From contig NC_009465.1 of NCBI RefSeq assembly GCF_000010405.1, positions 434,001 through 498,000 of the forward strand: a DNA stretch of 64,000 bases, in the 5' to 3' direction. Below the pieces are notes generated by a model that made no database searches, was not told the DNA's origin, and saw only the letters and a program-made list of their open reading frames with translations. The translations under genes were made by a program, and so were the position numbers. The stretch is from Candidatus Vesicomyosocius okutanii (GTDB lineage: Bacteria; Pseudomonadota; Gammaproteobacteria; PS1; Pseudothioglobaceae). Shown in pieces: positions 38,193-48,788 of this stretch (position 1 is the first letter of the stretch; each line of letters begins with the position of its first letter).

Positions 38193-38729
38193 ATGAATTT
38201 TCACACAAGATTTGCAGCTTCTTGCTTAAAAGTAGGCGGTGTAATTAGCAATCCTACTGATACTATTCAAGGGTTAACTTGTTTGCCAAAATTTGAGTCC
38301 TCTATGACTAGAATACTACAATTTAAACACCGATCCAGCACTAAAGGTTTGATATTATTAGCTAGTGATGTGTATTATTTTAAAGACTATGTTAAAGACA
38401 TCTCCTTGTTGATTAATGTAACTATTAATACTCAACCAACTACTTATTTACTCAAGGCGAACAGGCGTACTTCTCAATTATTAACAGGTGACTTTGATAC
38501 AATCGCACTTAGATTAACTAATAATCAATTAATTACTAATTTATGTACAGCCACTCATAGTGCTCTAGTTTCAAGTAGTGCTAATATTACAAGTAAATGT
38601 AATGCAAGAAGTATGCTAGATTTAAAATTATTTTTTAGCGATAAATTAGATTTTATTATTCCGCCAAAAACTTACAACACCCAAGCGTCAAAAATTATTA
38701 ATCTGCAAACTGGAGAGAAGATTAGATGA
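38193..38729 (+). CDS. tsaC: Threonylcarbamoyl-AMP synthase (YrdC/Sua5 family)
   Basis: Makes threonylcarbamoyl-adenylate for t6A37 tRNA modification. The 178-residue protein is the short TsaC form. It has [17 protein letters not shown] and the basic substrate-binding motif [29 protein letters not shown] corresponds to the conserved S-x-T/S-S-A-N. Its end overlaps hemF by four bases (ATGA), the tsaC-hemF order found in many gammaproteobacteria. Confidence 0.92.
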   Translation: MNFHTRFAASCLKVGGVISNPTDTIQGLTCLPKFESSMTRILQFKHRSSTKGLILLASDVYYFKDYVKDISLLINVTINTQPTTYLLKANRRTSQLLTGDFDTIALRLTNNQLITNLCTATHSALVSSSANITSKCNARSMLDLKLFFSDKLDFIIPPKTYNTQASKIINLQTGEKIR

Positions 38730-39652
38730 TTGAAAAACTTCAAAAGTATTTACTCATGCTGCAATCCGATATTTGTGAACAATTTGAACAGCTAGATGGT
38801 AAAGTCAAGTTTATTAAAGACGCTTGGAAAAAGCCAAATAATACAGGCAATGGATTGACTCGAATACTAGTCAATGGTGCTGTGTTTGAACAAGCAGGTG
38901 TTAATTTTTCAATCATACGTAGTAATGATATGCCAGCTTCAGCTACTGAATTAAGACCTGAGTTAGCAGGACGTAGCTTTACTGCTTTAGGGGTATCATT
39001 AGTGATTCATCCACATAATCCTTATGTGCCAACATCACATGCCAATGTTCGATTTTTTATCGCTAAAAAAAAGGGGAAAATTCCTATTTGGTGGTTTGGT
39101 GGGGGTTTTGATTTAACTCCATATTATGGTTTTGATGAAGATGCAATTTTTTGGCATCAATCAGCTAAACAAGCATGTGACCTATTTGGTAAAGACGTGT
39201 ATTTAAAATACAAAAAATGGTGTGATGATTATTTTTATTTAAAGCATAGAAATGAACAACGTGGTATTGGTGGTTTATTCTTTGATGATTTAAATGAAGG
39301 TGGTTTTGATAAATGCTTTGCTTTTATGAGAAGCGTGGGTGATGGTTATATAAAGGCTTATCAACCTATTGTTGAACGGAGAAAAGATACATCTTATACA
39401 GACCATGAAAGGCAATTCCAGCTTTATCGTCGGGGACGTTATGTTGAATTTAATTTAGTTTATGATCGTGGTACTTTATTTGGATTGCAAACAGGCGGAC
39501 GAACAGAATCAATTTTAATGTCAATACCACCATTGGTTCGTTGGCAATACCAGTATCAACCAGAACCAGGTAGTCAAGAAGAAAGACTATATACTCGTTT
39601 TATTCAGCCTCAAGATTGGATTAATATCTCTTTTAAACAGAATGAAATATAA
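38726..39652 (+). CDS. hemF: Oxygen-dependent coproporphyrinogen III oxidase
   Basis: Heme-pathway enzyme that decarboxylates coproporphyrinogen III using O2. The 308-residue protein shows [20 protein letters not shown], the metal/substrate region [38 protein letters not shown], and the dimer-interface [16 protein letters not shown]. The requirement for oxygen indicates an at least microaerobic life. It is coupled to tsaC upstream and overlaps the TusA-like gene by 11 bases. Confidence 0.97.
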   Translation: MIEKLQKYLLMLQSDICEQFEQLDGKVKFIKDAWKKPNNTGNGLTRILVNGAVFEQAGVNFSIIRSNDMPASATELRPELAGRSFTALGVSLVIHPHNPYVPTSHANVRFFIAKKKGKIPIWWFGGGFDLTPYYGFDEDAIFWHQSAKQACDLFGKDVYLKYKKWCDDYFYLKHRNEQRGIGGLFFDDLNEGGFDKCFAFMRSVGDGYIKAYQPIVERRKDTSYTDHERQFQLYRRGRYVEFNLVYDRGTLFGLQTGGRTESILMSIPPLVRWQYQYQPEPGSQEERLYTRFIQPQDWINISFKQNEI

Positions 39653-39866
39653 TCTTAACGTTAAACATTTATTTTGTCCTATGTCAGTTATCCGTTTGAG
39701 TGAGATGATTAAAAAAATTAAAATTAATGATACAATTGAAATATTAACTACCGATACTGGTGTGCTTCATGACATATCTGCTTGGTGTAAAGTTCATGGA
39801 CATCAAGTAATTTTAGTTAATCAAAAAACTAATGAAATTATTATTTTTGTAGAAAAAACAGGGTAG
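39642..39866 (+). CDS. TusA/SirA-family sulfur carrier-like protein
   Basis: A 74-residue protein with the TusA fold pattern: [21 protein letters not shown], then a [21 protein letters not shown] segment equal to the TxDxxxxxDIxxWCxxxGH of the family. The catalytic cysteine is kept, but the canonical C-P-x-P is C-P-M-S here. TusA proteins carry persulfide sulfur for tRNA thiolation or dissimilatory sulfur oxidation. Overlap with hemF by 11 bases suggests translation coupling. Whether it transfers sulfur with the changed motif is not known. Confidence 0.78.
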   Translation: MKYNLNVKHLFCPMSVIRLSEMIKKIKINDTIEILTTDTGVLHDISAWCKVHGHQVILVNQKTNEIIIFVEKTG

Positions 39867-39949
39867 AATAAATCTTTATTTAAAAAAATTTATTACACAA
39901 AATAAATAAAACCATAGAAGAATAATGCTTGCAACGGCGCAGGTTATTT

Positions 39950-39979
39950 TTGACAAAGACTGTCAGCAAAATATATATA
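39950..39979 (+). promoter_or_regulatory. Sigma-70-type promoter of glnA
   Basis: A perfect -35 TTGACA (39950-39955) and a -10 TATATA (39972-39977 or 39974-39979) are spaced 16-18 bases and lie about 20-30 bases before the ATG. AGGAG follows as a strong ribosome-binding site. No sigma-54 -24/-12 element was found, so nitrogen control probably acts on the protein rather than through NtrC at this promoter. Confidence 0.6.
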
Positions 39980-39998
39980 GTCAAAAAAAGGAGAAAGT

Positions 39999-41414
39999 AT
40001 GTCTGCTAAAAATATAATGAAGATTATTGAAGATAATAAAGTTAAATTCATTGATTTTCGTTTTACCGATACCATTGGTAAGGAACAACATGTGAGTGTT
40101 CCAGCACACACCATGAATATCGCAAAACTAACTGAAGGACAAACATTTGATGGTTCGTCAATTGCTGGTTGGAAATCTATTGATAAATCTGACATGATTA
40201 TGATGCCAGACACAGCAACAGCGGTAATGGATCCATTTACCGAAGAATCTACACTTAACATTATTTGTGATATTATTGAATCAAATAATATGGCTAACTA
40301 TGAAAAAGACCCTCGTTCTATTGCAAAAAGAGCTGAAATTTATTTAAACAAAACTGGTATTGGTGATACCGCATATTTTGGCAATGAGCCAGAATTTTTT
40401 ATCTTTGATAGTGTTAAGTGGGATACAGGCTTTGGTTTAGGTAAAGCTTTTTATGAAATTAATTCCGAAGAGGCGTATTGGGAGTCTGGTTCTGATTTTG
40501 AAGGCGGTAATAAAGGTCATCGTCCTAGAATTAAAGGGGGGTATTTTCCAGTTCCTCCGGTAGATTCATTACATAATTTACGTGCACAGATGTGCTTAGC
40601 AATTGAAGAAATGGGAGTAACTACCGAGATTCATCATCATGAAGTTGGTACTGCTGGACAATGTGAAATTGGTGCATTATTTAATACGTTAGTGAAAAAA
40701 GCTGATGAAACTCAAATATTAAAATATTGTGTTCATAATGTTGCACATTCTTATGGTAAAACAGCAACTTTTATGCCTAAACCAATTGCAGTTGATAATG
40801 GTAATGGTATGCATGTTCATCAATCAATTACTAAAAATGGTAAGAACTTATTTGATGGTAATGAATACGGTAATTTAAGTGAAATGGCGCTTCACTATAT
40901 TGGGGGTATTATTAAGCACGCTCAAGCACTTAATGCTTTTACTAATGCTTCTACTAACTCGTACAAGCGTTTAGTGCCAGGTTTTGAAGCACCAGAAATG
41001 TTGGCGTATTCGGCTAAAAATCGTTCTGCTGCTATTCGTATTCCTTTTGTGTCTCATTCTAAAGGTCGTCGTATTGAAGTACGTTTTCCTGATTCAACAG
41101 CTAATCCATATCTTGCATTTGCAGCGATGTTAATGGCAGGTCTTGATGGTATTAAGAATAAGATTCATCCTGGAAAACCAGGCGATGAAGATTTATATAG
41201 TTTGACAGAAAAAGAAAAATTATCTTTTCCTAAAGTTTGTAGCTCATTAGATCAAGCTCTTGAAGCGCTAGATAAAGATCGTGAGTTTTTAAAGAAAGGT
41301 AGTGTATTTACTGATAATATTATTGATTCATTTATCAATCTTAAAATAAAAGAAGTAACTGCACTTCGTGCTTCTCCTCATCCGGTAGAATTTGATATGT
41401 ACTACAGTGTATAA
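39999..41414 (+). CDS. glnA: Glutamine synthetase, type I
   Basis: Assimilates ammonium into glutamine; dodecameric type I enzyme of 471 residues (E. coli 469). Signatures are [17 protein letters not shown], the metal-binding [24 protein letters not shown] and RSAAIRIP. The segment [10 protein letters not shown] keeps the tyrosine that is adenylylated in enteric enzymes, and glnD is present at 20200, so the covalent regulatory cascade may be functional. The gene has its own promoter, a strong RBS (AGGAG, six bases) and an intrinsic terminator, so it is monocistronic. Confidence 0.98.
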   Translation: MSAKNIMKIIEDNKVKFIDFRFTDTIGKEQHVSVPAHTMNIAKLTEGQTFDGSSIAGWKSIDKSDMIMMPDTATAVMDPFTEESTLNIICDIIESNNMANYEKDPRSIAKRAEIYLNKTGIGDTAYFGNEPEFFIFDSVKWDTGFGLGKAFYEINSEEAYWESGSDFEGGNKGHRPRIKGGYFPVPPVDSLHNLRAQMCLAIEEMGVTTEIHHHEVGTAGQCEIGALFNTLVKKADETQILKYCVHNVAHSYGKTATFMPKPIAVDNGNGMHVHQSITKNGKNLFDGNEYGNLSEMALHYIGGIIKHAQALNAFTNASTNSYKRLVPGFEAPEMLAYSAKNRSAAIRIPFVSHSKGRRIEVRFPDSTANPYLAFAAMLMAGLDGIKNKIHPGKPGDEDLYSLTEKEKLSFPKVCSSLDQALEALDKDREFLKKGSVFTDNIIDSFINLKIKEVTALRASPHPVEFDMYYSV

Positions 41415-41434
41415 AATTTAATTTTAAATGAGAT

Positions 41435-41463
41435 AAAAGCCGTGTATTTACACGGCTTTTTTA
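41435..41463 (+). terminator. Intrinsic terminator of glnA
   Basis: AAAAGCCGTG (41435-41444), loop TATTTA, CACGGCTTTT (41451-41460) followed by more T. This is a ten-base perfect stem with T tail 20 bases after the stop codon. Confidence 0.92.
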
Positions 41464-41511
41464 AAATTTGAATTAAGTTAAAATAACTAATAAAATATCA
41501 AACAAAAGATT

Positions 41512-42480
41512 ATGACACAACAACGACACAATTGGACACTAAAAGAAGTTGAAGCTTTATTTACATTGCCTTTTAATGATTTATTATTTCAAGCACATAG
41601 TATTCATAGGAAGAATTTTGATCCTAATCAGGTTCAAATTAGTTCATTGTTAAATATTAAAACTGGTGCCTGCCCTGAAGACTGTTTATACTGTTCGCAA
41701 AGTTCTAAATACGATACAGGTCTTGAACGCGAAAAATTAATGGAAATTGATTTGGTTCTTAAACAAGCTAAACAGGCACAAGACAATGGTGCAACACGAT
41801 TTTGTATGGGCGCTGCATGGAGAAATCCTACTGATAAGAGTATAAACAAGGTTATACCAATGATTCAGGGTGTAAAAGATATGGGTATGGAAACGTGTGT
41901 AACCTTAGGCATGTTAACCCAGAAACAAGCATTTGTTTTAAAAGAAGTAGGTCTAGATTATTATAATCATAACATTGACACTTCAAAAGAGAATTATTCA
42001 AATATTGTTACTACACGTAATTTTCAAGACCGCTTGAATACTTTAGAATCAGTACAAAATGCTAATATTCGTGTTTGTAGTGGTGGCATTCTAGGGTTGG
42101 GTGAAGATCAAACTGATCGCGCCTCTATGCTTAGGTCACTGTCTAATTTAGCAATACACCCAGACAGTGTACCGCTTAATTTATTAGTGCCAATCCCAGG
42201 TACTCCGTTTGAGAATATTGAGCCACCAACAGAAAGTGAGTTTATACGTACCATTGCAGTAGCGCGTATTATGATGCCAAAATCAGTTGTACGCTTATCA
42301 GCAGGCCGCACTAAGATGGGAGATACTATGCAAGCACTTTGTTTTTTTGCAGGTGCTAATTCTATTTTTTATGGTGAACAATTACTCACTACCGACAATC
42401 CAAATACGGACAGTGACCAAGATTTGTTTGTGAGGCTAGGGATTAATCAGAAACAAGCAAATAATCTACAATCTGTTTAA
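41512..42480 (+). CDS. bioB: Biotin synthase
   Basis: Radical SAM enzyme that inserts sulfur into dethiobiotin. The 322-residue protein has the [4Fe-4S] motif [26 protein letters not shown] before it, [12 protein letters not shown], and [10 protein letters not shown] for the second cluster. No other bio genes are nearby. The 3' end overlaps the convergent murG by 38 bases, so the two transcripts are antisense at their ends. Confidence 0.97.
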   Translation: MTQQRHNWTLKEVEALFTLPFNDLLFQAHSIHRKNFDPNQVQISSLLNIKTGACPEDCLYCSQSSKYDTGLEREKLMEIDLVLKQAKQAQDNGATRFCMGAAWRNPTDKSINKVIPMIQGVKDMGMETCVTLGMLTQKQAFVLKEVGLDYYNHNIDTSKENYSNIVTTRNFQDRLNTLESVQNANIRVCSGGILGLGEDQTDRASMLRSLSNLAIHPDSVPLNLLVPIPGTPFENIEPPTESEFIRTIAVARIMMPKSVVRLSAGRTKMGDTMQALCFFAGANSIFYGEQLLTTDNPNTDSDQDLFVRLGINQKQANNLQSV

Positions 42481-43465
42481 CTGCATTAGGTTTGGCAATT
42501 TTTAACGCATTGCTAGACATTTGTTTAATTTGATTTTTGTTAATATTAAGTAAAATCCCCTCTAGTAATTCAATTGTTAAATCTTTTTGCTCAATTAATA
42601 TACCAGCATTATTATCTGACAAAATTTTAGCATTATGGAATTGATGATTATCAATGGAGTTAGGTAGAGGGATTAAGATACTGGAGGTGGCTGATAGCAT
42701 TAATTCTGATACAGTCATTGCACCTGCTCTACAAAGCACAATATCTGCCCAAGCGTAAGCACTTGCCATCTCTGTAATAAATGCAGTTACTTTTACTGCA
42801 CTATTCTTGTACTGAGATTTAACTGTATCAGCATGTAATTTTCCTGTTTGATGCCAAATATTAATATCAATATTAAGTTGCGTAACTATCTCATTAATCG
42901 GCTTTGAGCCTAAAGAACCACCGATAATTAATAAGTTTAATTTGTTATTATTTTGTTTTTCAATAGGGTTGAATACAATTGGATTACCAGAAGTAGTAGC
43001 ATTTCTAATAAAAGTATCGTCAAATGCTTGAAAAGTTTTTGTGGCTATTTTGTTAAGTATTTTATTGGTTGTTCCTGGAATAGAGTTTTGTTCATGGATT
43101 ACTAACGTAGTTTTAAATACCCAAGCCACTAAACCGCCAATACCTGAAGTAAAACCACCCATACCAAGTACAACATCAGGTTTAAATTTTAGAAAAATTT
43201 TTATCACTTGTAACGTGGCATAGCTCAGTAAAAATGGTGCTTTTATTAGGCTAATAACGTTTTTACCTCGTAATCCAACACTACTAACTGTGTGTAGTTT
43301 AATATTATGTTTAGGTATAATATTGTTTTCCATACCGAGGTTTGATCCAAGCCATTGAATATTACTTGAATGCTTTTTAAGCTCGTTAGCAATGGCAAGT
43401 GCTGGGAAAATATGCCCACCAGTTCCACCAGCCATAATAAGGATTTTTTTAGCTGTGTTAAACAC
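42443..43465 (-). CDS. murG: Lipid II synthase MurG
   Basis: UDP-GlcNAc transferase that completes lipid II on the inner face of the membrane. The 340-residue protein shows [64 protein letters not shown] and [12 protein letters not shown]. The start is GTG at 43465. In the division and cell wall cluster murG normally follows ftsW; here the upstream ftsW is a relic and murC, murD and mraY are not adjacent. Lipid II synthesis is therefore kept although the neighbour decayed. Confidence 0.95.
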   Translation of the reverse strand: MFNTAKKILIMAGGTGGHIFPALAIANELKKHSSNIQWLGSNLGMENNIIPKHNIKLHTVSSVGLRGKNVISLIKAPFLLSYATLQVIKIFLKFKPDVVLGMGGFTSGIGGLVAWVFKTTLVIHEQNSIPGTTNKILNKIATKTFQAFDDTFIRNATTSGNPIVFNPIEKQNNNKLNLLIIGGSLGSKPINEIVTQLNIDINIWHQTGKLHADTVKSQYKNSAVKVTAFITEMASAYAWADIVLCRAGAMTVSELMLSATSSILIPLPNSIDNHQFHNAKILSDNNAGILIEQKDLTIELLEGILLNINKNQIKQMSSNALKIAKPNAVKQIVDYLLVSD

Positions 43466-43484
43466 AGTGTTTTTGTTTAGAATA

Positions 43485-44200
43485 TTTACAGCAATTTTCT
43501 ATATCAATTCTAAGTAATATGAGAGAAACTATCATATCTGATATTCACCTAACTAATAAGTGGTAAAGTAAACCCTTTGGGTAGAATCAAGCCTAGACTA
43601 ATAACAATATTAACACTAAATTACATACCCATACAAAATAAATACCAAAGTCAAAATAATACTTATATTTACGATTATTTTTAAGTGTATTTTTAGTAAA
43701 TTTAAAACTTCTAAGTATAATATAAGCGAAGGTAAACAATATATGTTTTTTCAAAGATAGTAGAAATAATATTAGTATGTAGTTCTGTCAATTTAGTATA
43801 TTGTTAAGTGTCATTACCCAAAACTAATTTAATCATTTCAAGAAACTCAAGTTTCAATAACATAAATTTAATCCAAACGCGTTTAACCTTTGGCAGTTTT
43901 TTTCGATAAGTTATGGAAAAAATACTAATTAGTAAGCATATCAACGTAATGATAAAAAATAATTTTTATCAAAATATAAAGGAACTTTTATTGTAGTGTA
44001 ACCAATACTTAAACTTAAAATAATAAAAATAGTTTGTTTTATAAGATAGCCATAACTAAAAGAATACTCGTATTGATGTATAAGAACATAGTACCTAAAT
44101 AAAAATAAACAATGTTAAAACAGGAAAAAGTAGATTTTTATCTATAATTGAACTATTTTTGTCAAAGATAAGTTCTTAATAATTAATTAATTTTATTAAA
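43485..44200 (-). pseudogene. ftsW: Relic of the division SEDS protein FtsW
   Basis: The 840-base gap upstream of murG has no open frame, but minus-strand fragments follow FtsW in order. IIDKNLLFPVLTLF is helix 1. IRVFF, then KQT-x-F..SLSIGYTTIKVPLYF, is helix 2-3, and KLPKVKRVWIKF equals the V-N-G-x-x-R-W-I segment. Later LPKGFTLPLIS (43552-43583) equals the L-P-T-K-G-L-T-L-P-L-x-S hallmark, and RIDIENC is the end. TLPLIS without the RodA-type G-V-P-L-P, together with its place before murG, indicates FtsW. More than ten stops or shifts and a large internal loss exclude function. Confidence 0.78.
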
Positions 44201-44302
44201 TTATACTTACCAAGGTAAGATTTATAATTCTATTAGTTGGGCTTTTTTATTATTATTATGGGATAATATTCTCTTTTCGTTTGTAAAAATAAAAACAAGT
44301 TT

Positions 44303-45916
44303 ATGATTTCTACTGCCAATATTACTATGCAATTTGGTGAAAAACCTTTATTTGAAAATATTTCTATTAAATTTCAGGACGGTAATCGTTATGGTTTAAT
44401 TGGTGCGAATGGCTGCGGTAAATCAACTTTTATGAGAATCTTAACAGGTGAACTCATTCCTACTAATGGCACAGTTCATATTAGTGATGGAGAGCGTTTA
44501 GGAATTCTTCGCCAAGATCAATTTTCTTTTGAAAATTTTAGTGTAATTGATACCGTGATTATGGGGCATCATGAGTTATGGATAATCAAAAAAGAAAGAG
44601 ATAGAATTTATGCTTTGCCTGAAATGAGTGAAGAAGATGGTATAAAGGTTGCAGAGCTTGAAATGAAATTTGCAGAAATGGATGGTTATATGGCTGAATC
44701 TTCTGCTAGTGAATTACTGTTAGGATTAGACTTTCCAGAAGAGCAACATTATGGTTCAATGAATAAAATTGCACCAGGTTGGAAATTGCGTATTTTACTA
44801 GCTCAAGCGTTATTTTCAGATCCAGATATTTTATTACTTGATGAGCCCACAAATAATTTAGATATTAACTCAATCCGTTGGTTAGAGGATGTGTTAAGGG
44901 AACGCAAGGCGACAATGATAATTATCTCTCATGATAGACATTTTTTAAATGGTGTGTGTACACATATGTCTGATTTAGACTATGGTGCGCTTAATACTTT
45001 TCCTGGTAATTACGATCATTTTATGATTGCGTCAACTGCCATTCAAGAAAAAATGCAAGCTGACAATGCTAAAAAAGAAGTTAAAATTAAAACTCTAAAG
45101 CACTTTGTATCTCGTTTTTCAGCTAATGCCTCTAAATCTAAACAAGCTACTTCAAGGTTAAAACAATTAGATAAAATCACATTAGATGATATTAAACCAT
45201 CTTCAAGAGTAAGCCCATATATTATATTTAACCAAGAAAAAAAGATACATAGAAATATATTAGAGGTTGAAGACCTATCTAAGAGTTTTAATCCCAAAGA
45301 AGATACTGAAAAGGATGGTAAATTTGAAGTTTTAAAAAGTATTAACTTCTTATTTGAAGCAGGTGATCGAATCGCGGTTATTGGCCAAAATGGTATTGGA
45401 AAAACTACGTTATTACGAACTTTAGTTGGTGAAATAAAGCCTGATAGGGGTAAGATTAAGTGGAGTGAAAATATTAATATTGGTTATTATGCACAAGACC
45501 ATAGTAAAGATTTTGAAATTGATATGAGTGTACTTGATTGGATGTGTCAATTTAAGAGTGAAAAAGACGATATACAAGCAATGCGTGCAGTGCTAGGAAA
45601 AATGTTATTTGGCAAAGAAAATATTGGAAAAAGTGTTACATCACTTTCTGGTGGCGAAAAAGGTAGGATGCTTTTTGGTAAACTCATGCTGCAAAAACCC
45701 AATATATTGGTAATGGACGAGCCTACCAATCACCTTGATATAGAGTCAATTGAGGCACTTAATTTAGCATTGGATAATTATAAAGGTAGTTTAATATTCG
45801 TTAGTCACGACAGGGAATTTGTTTCTTCACTTTCTACTAAGGTGTTAGAACTTAAAGAAGATGGTATGCATTATTATTCTGGTAATTATGAGGATTATTT
45901 AGTTAGTAAAAAATAA
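44303..45916 (+). CDS. ybiT: ABC-F family ATPase, YbiT type
   Basis: Soluble twin-ATPase protein of 537 residues (E. coli YbiT 530). The first cassette has GANGCGKST, the divergent signature [14 protein letters not shown] and DEPTNNLD; the second has [25 protein letters not shown] and [11 protein letters not shown]. There are no membrane segments. ABC-F proteins act on the ribosome as translation factors; YbiT's specific role is not settled. The protein is intact and stands alone on the plus strand. Confidence 0.92.
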   Translation: MISTANITMQFGEKPLFENISIKFQDGNRYGLIGANGCGKSTFMRILTGELIPTNGTVHISDGERLGILRQDQFSFENFSVIDTVIMGHHELWIIKKERDRIYALPEMSEEDGIKVAELEMKFAEMDGYMAESSASELLLGLDFPEEQHYGSMNKIAPGWKLRILLAQALFSDPDILLLDEPTNNLDINSIRWLEDVLRERKATMIIISHDRHFLNGVCTHMSDLDYGALNTFPGNYDHFMIASTAIQEKMQADNAKKEVKIKTLKHFVSRFSANASKSKQATSRLKQLDKITLDDIKPSSRVSPYIIFNQEKKIHRNILEVEDLSKSFNPKEDTEKDGKFEVLKSINFLFEAGDRIAVIGQNGIGKTTLLRTLVGEIKPDRGKIKWSENINIGYYAQDHSKDFEIDMSVLDWMCQFKSEKDDIQAMRAVLGKMLFGKENIGKSVTSLSGGEKGRMLFGKLMLQKPNILVMDEPTNHLDIESIEALNLALDNYKGSLIFVSHDREFVSSLSTKVLELKEDGMHYYSGNYEDYLVSKK

Positions 45917-46048
45917 AATAAACCCTTAGAGCTCTTTAATTTAATTCTAGAAATAAGATAAACGTGTTATTTTAATATTGATTTGATTATTTATTAATGT
46001 TATTTAGTGTAAGTAAAAGTTTTTATTTTAACCAAAAAAAATAAGTAA

Positions 46049-46654
46049 ATGTTTACAGGTATTATTCAAGCCATTGGCAAGATTAAAAGTATTGAACTAG
46101 GTTCGTTTTGCTTTCAAGCAAAGAAATCATTTTTTGATGAAGTAAAAATTGGTGATAGCATTGCTGTGAATGGCGTTTGCTTAACTACTATTAAAATAGA
46201 TGATAATTATTTTAAAGTCGATATTTCAAAAGAAACTCTTAGATGCACAATTTTTAGCCATTTAGGTGTTGATAGTTTGGTCAATCTTGAAAAAACATTA
46301 AGACTTAATCAAGGTATCGATGGACATTTAGTTAGTGGGCATGTTGATGGTATTGTTAAGGTTGTTGGACGATCTATTGAAGGTAAATCGATACGTTTTA
46401 AGATGAAAACACCTAAGAATTTGATAAAATATATCACTAAGAAAGGTTCTATTTGTATTAACGGAGTGAGTTTAACAGTTAATAATATTAATGACTGTGT
46501 GTTGGATATTAATATTGTTCCATATACGCTAAAAACTACAACATTGGGTGAGTTGGAAATAAATAGCAAGGCTAACCTTGAGGTTGATATTATCGCTAGA
46601 CATATTGAGCGATTATTATATTTTGAAAAAAATAGTTATGAAATCTACCATTAA
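46049..46654 (+). CDS. ribE: Riboflavin synthase alpha chain
   Basis: Dismutates two lumazine molecules to riboflavin. The 201-residue protein has two similar lumazine-binding halves: it begins [12 protein letters not shown] with [11 protein letters not shown] in the first half and [12 protein letters not shown] in the second. GHVDG and the H-x-E-R end are typical. No FMN riboswitch is apparent in the 130-base leader. It is the first gene of ribE-ribBA-ribH-nusB and overlaps ribBA by 17 bases. Confidence 0.96.
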   Translation: MFTGIIQAIGKIKSIELGSFCFQAKKSFFDEVKIGDSIAVNGVCLTTIKIDDNYFKVDISKETLRCTIFSHLGVDSLVNLEKTLRLNQGIDGHLVSGHVDGIVKVVGRSIEGKSIRFKMKTPKNLIKYITKKGSICINGVSLTVNNINDCVLDINIVPYTLKTTTLGELEINSKANLEVDIIARHIERLLYFEKNSYEIYH

Positions 46655-47711
46655 AGAAATTTTAAAAGACTACAGCCAAGGAAAAATGATTATCCTCATG
46701 GATGATGAAGACCGTGAGAATGAAGGTGATTTAATCATCCCTGCTGAAACTGTTACTAAAGAAGATATTAATTTCATGGCGACTCATGGTCGTGGTTTAA
46801 TTTGTTTAACATTAACACAGGAACGTTGTAAGCAACTTAATTTACCACTTATGGTTGCACAAAACAATGATTCTAATGGTACTAATTTTACTGTTTCAAT
46901 CGAAGCAATAAAAGGCGTAACCACAGGTATCTCAGCAGCAGACAGAGCTAAGACAATATTAGATGCTGTGGCAAAAGATGCCAAGCCTGATGATATTGTA
47001 CAACCAGGACATATTTTCCCGCTTATGGCACAACCAGGTGGGGTTTTAATTCGTGCAGGACATACTGAGGCAGGGTGCGATTTAGCTCGTCTTGCAGGGT
47101 TCGAACCAGCTAGTGTGATTGTTGAAATTCTAAATAAAGATGGTTCAATGGCACGACGTGATGATTTAGAAATATTTGCTAAAAAACACGATATTAAGTT
47201 AGGCACAATTGAAAACTTAATTTCTTATCGAGTTGAAAATGAAAAAACTATCGAGCGTATTAACGAACGCGAATTTAAAACCGAATTTGCTACTTTTAGA
47301 CTAATTTCATTTCTTGATAGTATTCACAATGAAACTCATTTAGCTTTGGTTAAAGGTGAAATTAATAGTAATGCTGACACGTACGTACGTGTGCACATGG
47401 AAGATACTTTTAAGGATGTATTAAGAGAAAAATTAAATAGTTTTAGCGTTGACGCTGTATTAAAGTGCATTGCTAAGTCAGACAGTGGTGTTTTATTGTT
47501 ACTTAGGATGCAAACCAACCAAAGCATTTTAGAAAATATTGACAATGTGAATTGTGATATTCATGATGATATTAAAACTTATGGTGTTGGTGCTCAGATT
47601 TTATCTGACCTTGGGGTTAAAAGAATGAAAATATTAGGCAATCCTAGAAAACTTTATGGCTTAAAAGGCTTTGGTCTAGAAGTGACTGAATATGTAGATA
47701 CCAATAAGTAA
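46638..47711 (+). CDS. ribBA: 3,4-dihydroxy-2-butanone 4-phosphate synthase with degenerate RibA domain
   Basis: The start at 46638 gives 357 residues; a longer frame from 46578 overlaps ribE without similarity. The N-terminal RibB domain is intact, with [23 protein letters not shown] and [15 protein letters not shown]. The C-terminal half (about residues 205-355) has the GTP cyclohydrolase II fold outline ([28 protein letters not shown]), but the three zinc-binding cysteines are missing. Only the RibB reaction is expected, as in other proteobacterial RibB proteins with an inactive RibA-like tail. A separate ribA would be needed elsewhere. Confidence 0.92.
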   Translation: MKSTIKEILKDYSQGKMIILMDDEDRENEGDLIIPAETVTKEDINFMATHGRGLICLTLTQERCKQLNLPLMVAQNNDSNGTNFTVSIEAIKGVTTGISAADRAKTILDAVAKDAKPDDIVQPGHIFPLMAQPGGVLIRAGHTEAGCDLARLAGFEPASVIVEILNKDGSMARRDDLEIFAKKHDIKLGTIENLISYRVENEKTIERINEREFKTEFATFRLISFLDSIHNETHLALVKGEINSNADTYVRVHMEDTFKDVLREKLNSFSVDAVLKCIAKSDSGVLLLLRMQTNQSILENIDNVNCDIHDDIKTYGVGAQILSDLGVKRMKILGNPRKLYGLKGFGLEVTEYVDTNK

Positions 47712-47721
47712 GGAAATAATA

Positions 47722-48225
47722 ATGGAATTTAAATTTAATAAAGACGGTAGTAGAGATTTTCTTTCAAAGAAAAAAATTGCCATTATTGTAGGTTATTTTT
47801 ACCAAGATATTTGTGATAATCTATTATTAGCATCACAAGAAACTTTAACTAAATATGGTATTAAGGCTAATAATATCAATGTATTTTATGCTCCTGGTGC
47901 ATTTGAAATTCCACTATTAGCTAAAAAATTAGCAAGCCAACAAATAAATGGGAAAAACTTATACAATGGTATTGTGGCTTTAGGTGCTGTGATTAACGGA
48001 GAAACTCCTCATTTTAAGTTTATTTGTAACGAATGCGCTCGAGGTGTATCAAATGTTTCTTATCAGTATGAAATCCCAACTACTTTTGGCGTTATTACTA
48101 CAAATAATATGGAGCAAACTATTGCTAGAGCTGGGGGTTATAAGGGAAACAAAGGCGAAGAAGCAACTATGGCGATGATTATAATGCTTTATTTAATGCA
48201 ACAAGCAGATACCCAATTTTTTTAA
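47722..48225 (+). CDS. ribH: 6,7-dimethyl-8-ribityllumazine synthase
   Basis: Penultimate enzyme of riboflavin synthesis, 167 residues. Motifs are IVGYFYQDICDNLL, YAPGAFEIPLLAKKL, ALGAVINGETPHFKFIC (the G-x(4)-G-x-T-x-H-F pattern) and IPTTFGVITTNNMEQ. It lies ten bases after ribBA and two bases before nusB, in the conserved order ribH-nusB. GGAAATAAT precedes the ATG. Confidence 0.97.
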   Translation: MEFKFNKDGSRDFLSKKKIAIIVGYFYQDICDNLLLASQETLTKYGIKANNINVFYAPGAFEIPLLAKKLASQQINGKNLYNGIVALGAVINGETPHFKFICNECARGVSNVSYQYEIPTTFGVITTNNMEQTIARAGGYKGNKGEEATMAMIIMLYLMQQADTQFF

Positions 48226-48227
48226 CT

Positions 48228-48653
48228 ATGTCCTTTAAAACTCCAAAGCAACGCACCCGTGAACGTGTGATACAAGCATTGTATCAATATCTAGTATCAG
48301 GCGGTGAAGTATTTCAAATTGAACAACAATTTTTAAACCAAAAACAAGGCAAAATTTCAAAAGTTTTCTTTTCAGATTTATTTATCAATATCCTTGAAAA
48401 TAGATTTGTATTAGATGAGCTAATTACATCTACCATTAGTCGGGGGACTGAAGAGCTAGGATCTGTTGAACATTCTATTTTATATCTAGGTACTTTTGAA
48501 CTTAAATTTAACTCAGAAGTGCCTTATAAAGTCGTAATTAACGAATCACTTGCATTGGCAAAATTATACGGGGCAGAAGGTTCATATAAACTTATTAACG
48601 TTTCGTTAGATAAATTAGCACGAATTCTTAGAAAAATTGAATTAATTAACTAG
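48228..48653 (+). CDS. nusB: Transcription antitermination protein NusB
   Basis: Helical RNA-binding protein of the ribosomal antitermination complex, 141 residues. The family start RTRERVIQALYQYLVSGG and the end YKVVINESLALAKLYGAEGSYKLINVSLDKLAR are well preserved. It is the last gene of the riboflavin operon. NusB works in the same complex in which E. coli SuhB acts. Confidence 0.96.
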   Translation: MSFKTPKQRTRERVIQALYQYLVSGGEVFQIEQQFLNQKQGKISKVFFSDLFINILENRFVLDELITSTISRGTEELGSVEHSILYLGTFELKFNSEVPYKVVINESLALAKLYGAEGSYKLINVSLDKLARILRKIELIN

Positions 48654-48788
48654 AAATACATCTAGATATAAAATTTATACATTTTTCGGTGATTTTAACA
48701 ATGTCTAGAATATTGCGTTTTAACATAGGGTTGTTTAAGTGGTTAGAAACTTTAAACAGTGAATGTTTAATATTTTTTGTAAGTATTC

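Noticed and set aside
39870..39998. Sigma-54 promoter or NtrC sites before glnA
   Set aside because: No GG-N10-GC pair with TGGCAC/TTGCA character and no GCACC/GGTGC palindrome was found; a sigma-70-type promoter is present instead.
47095..47115. T-loop-like GGTTCGAACC suggesting a tRNA
   Set aside because: It is coding sequence of ribBA (LAGFEPA) and no acceptor, D or anticodon arms are formed around it.
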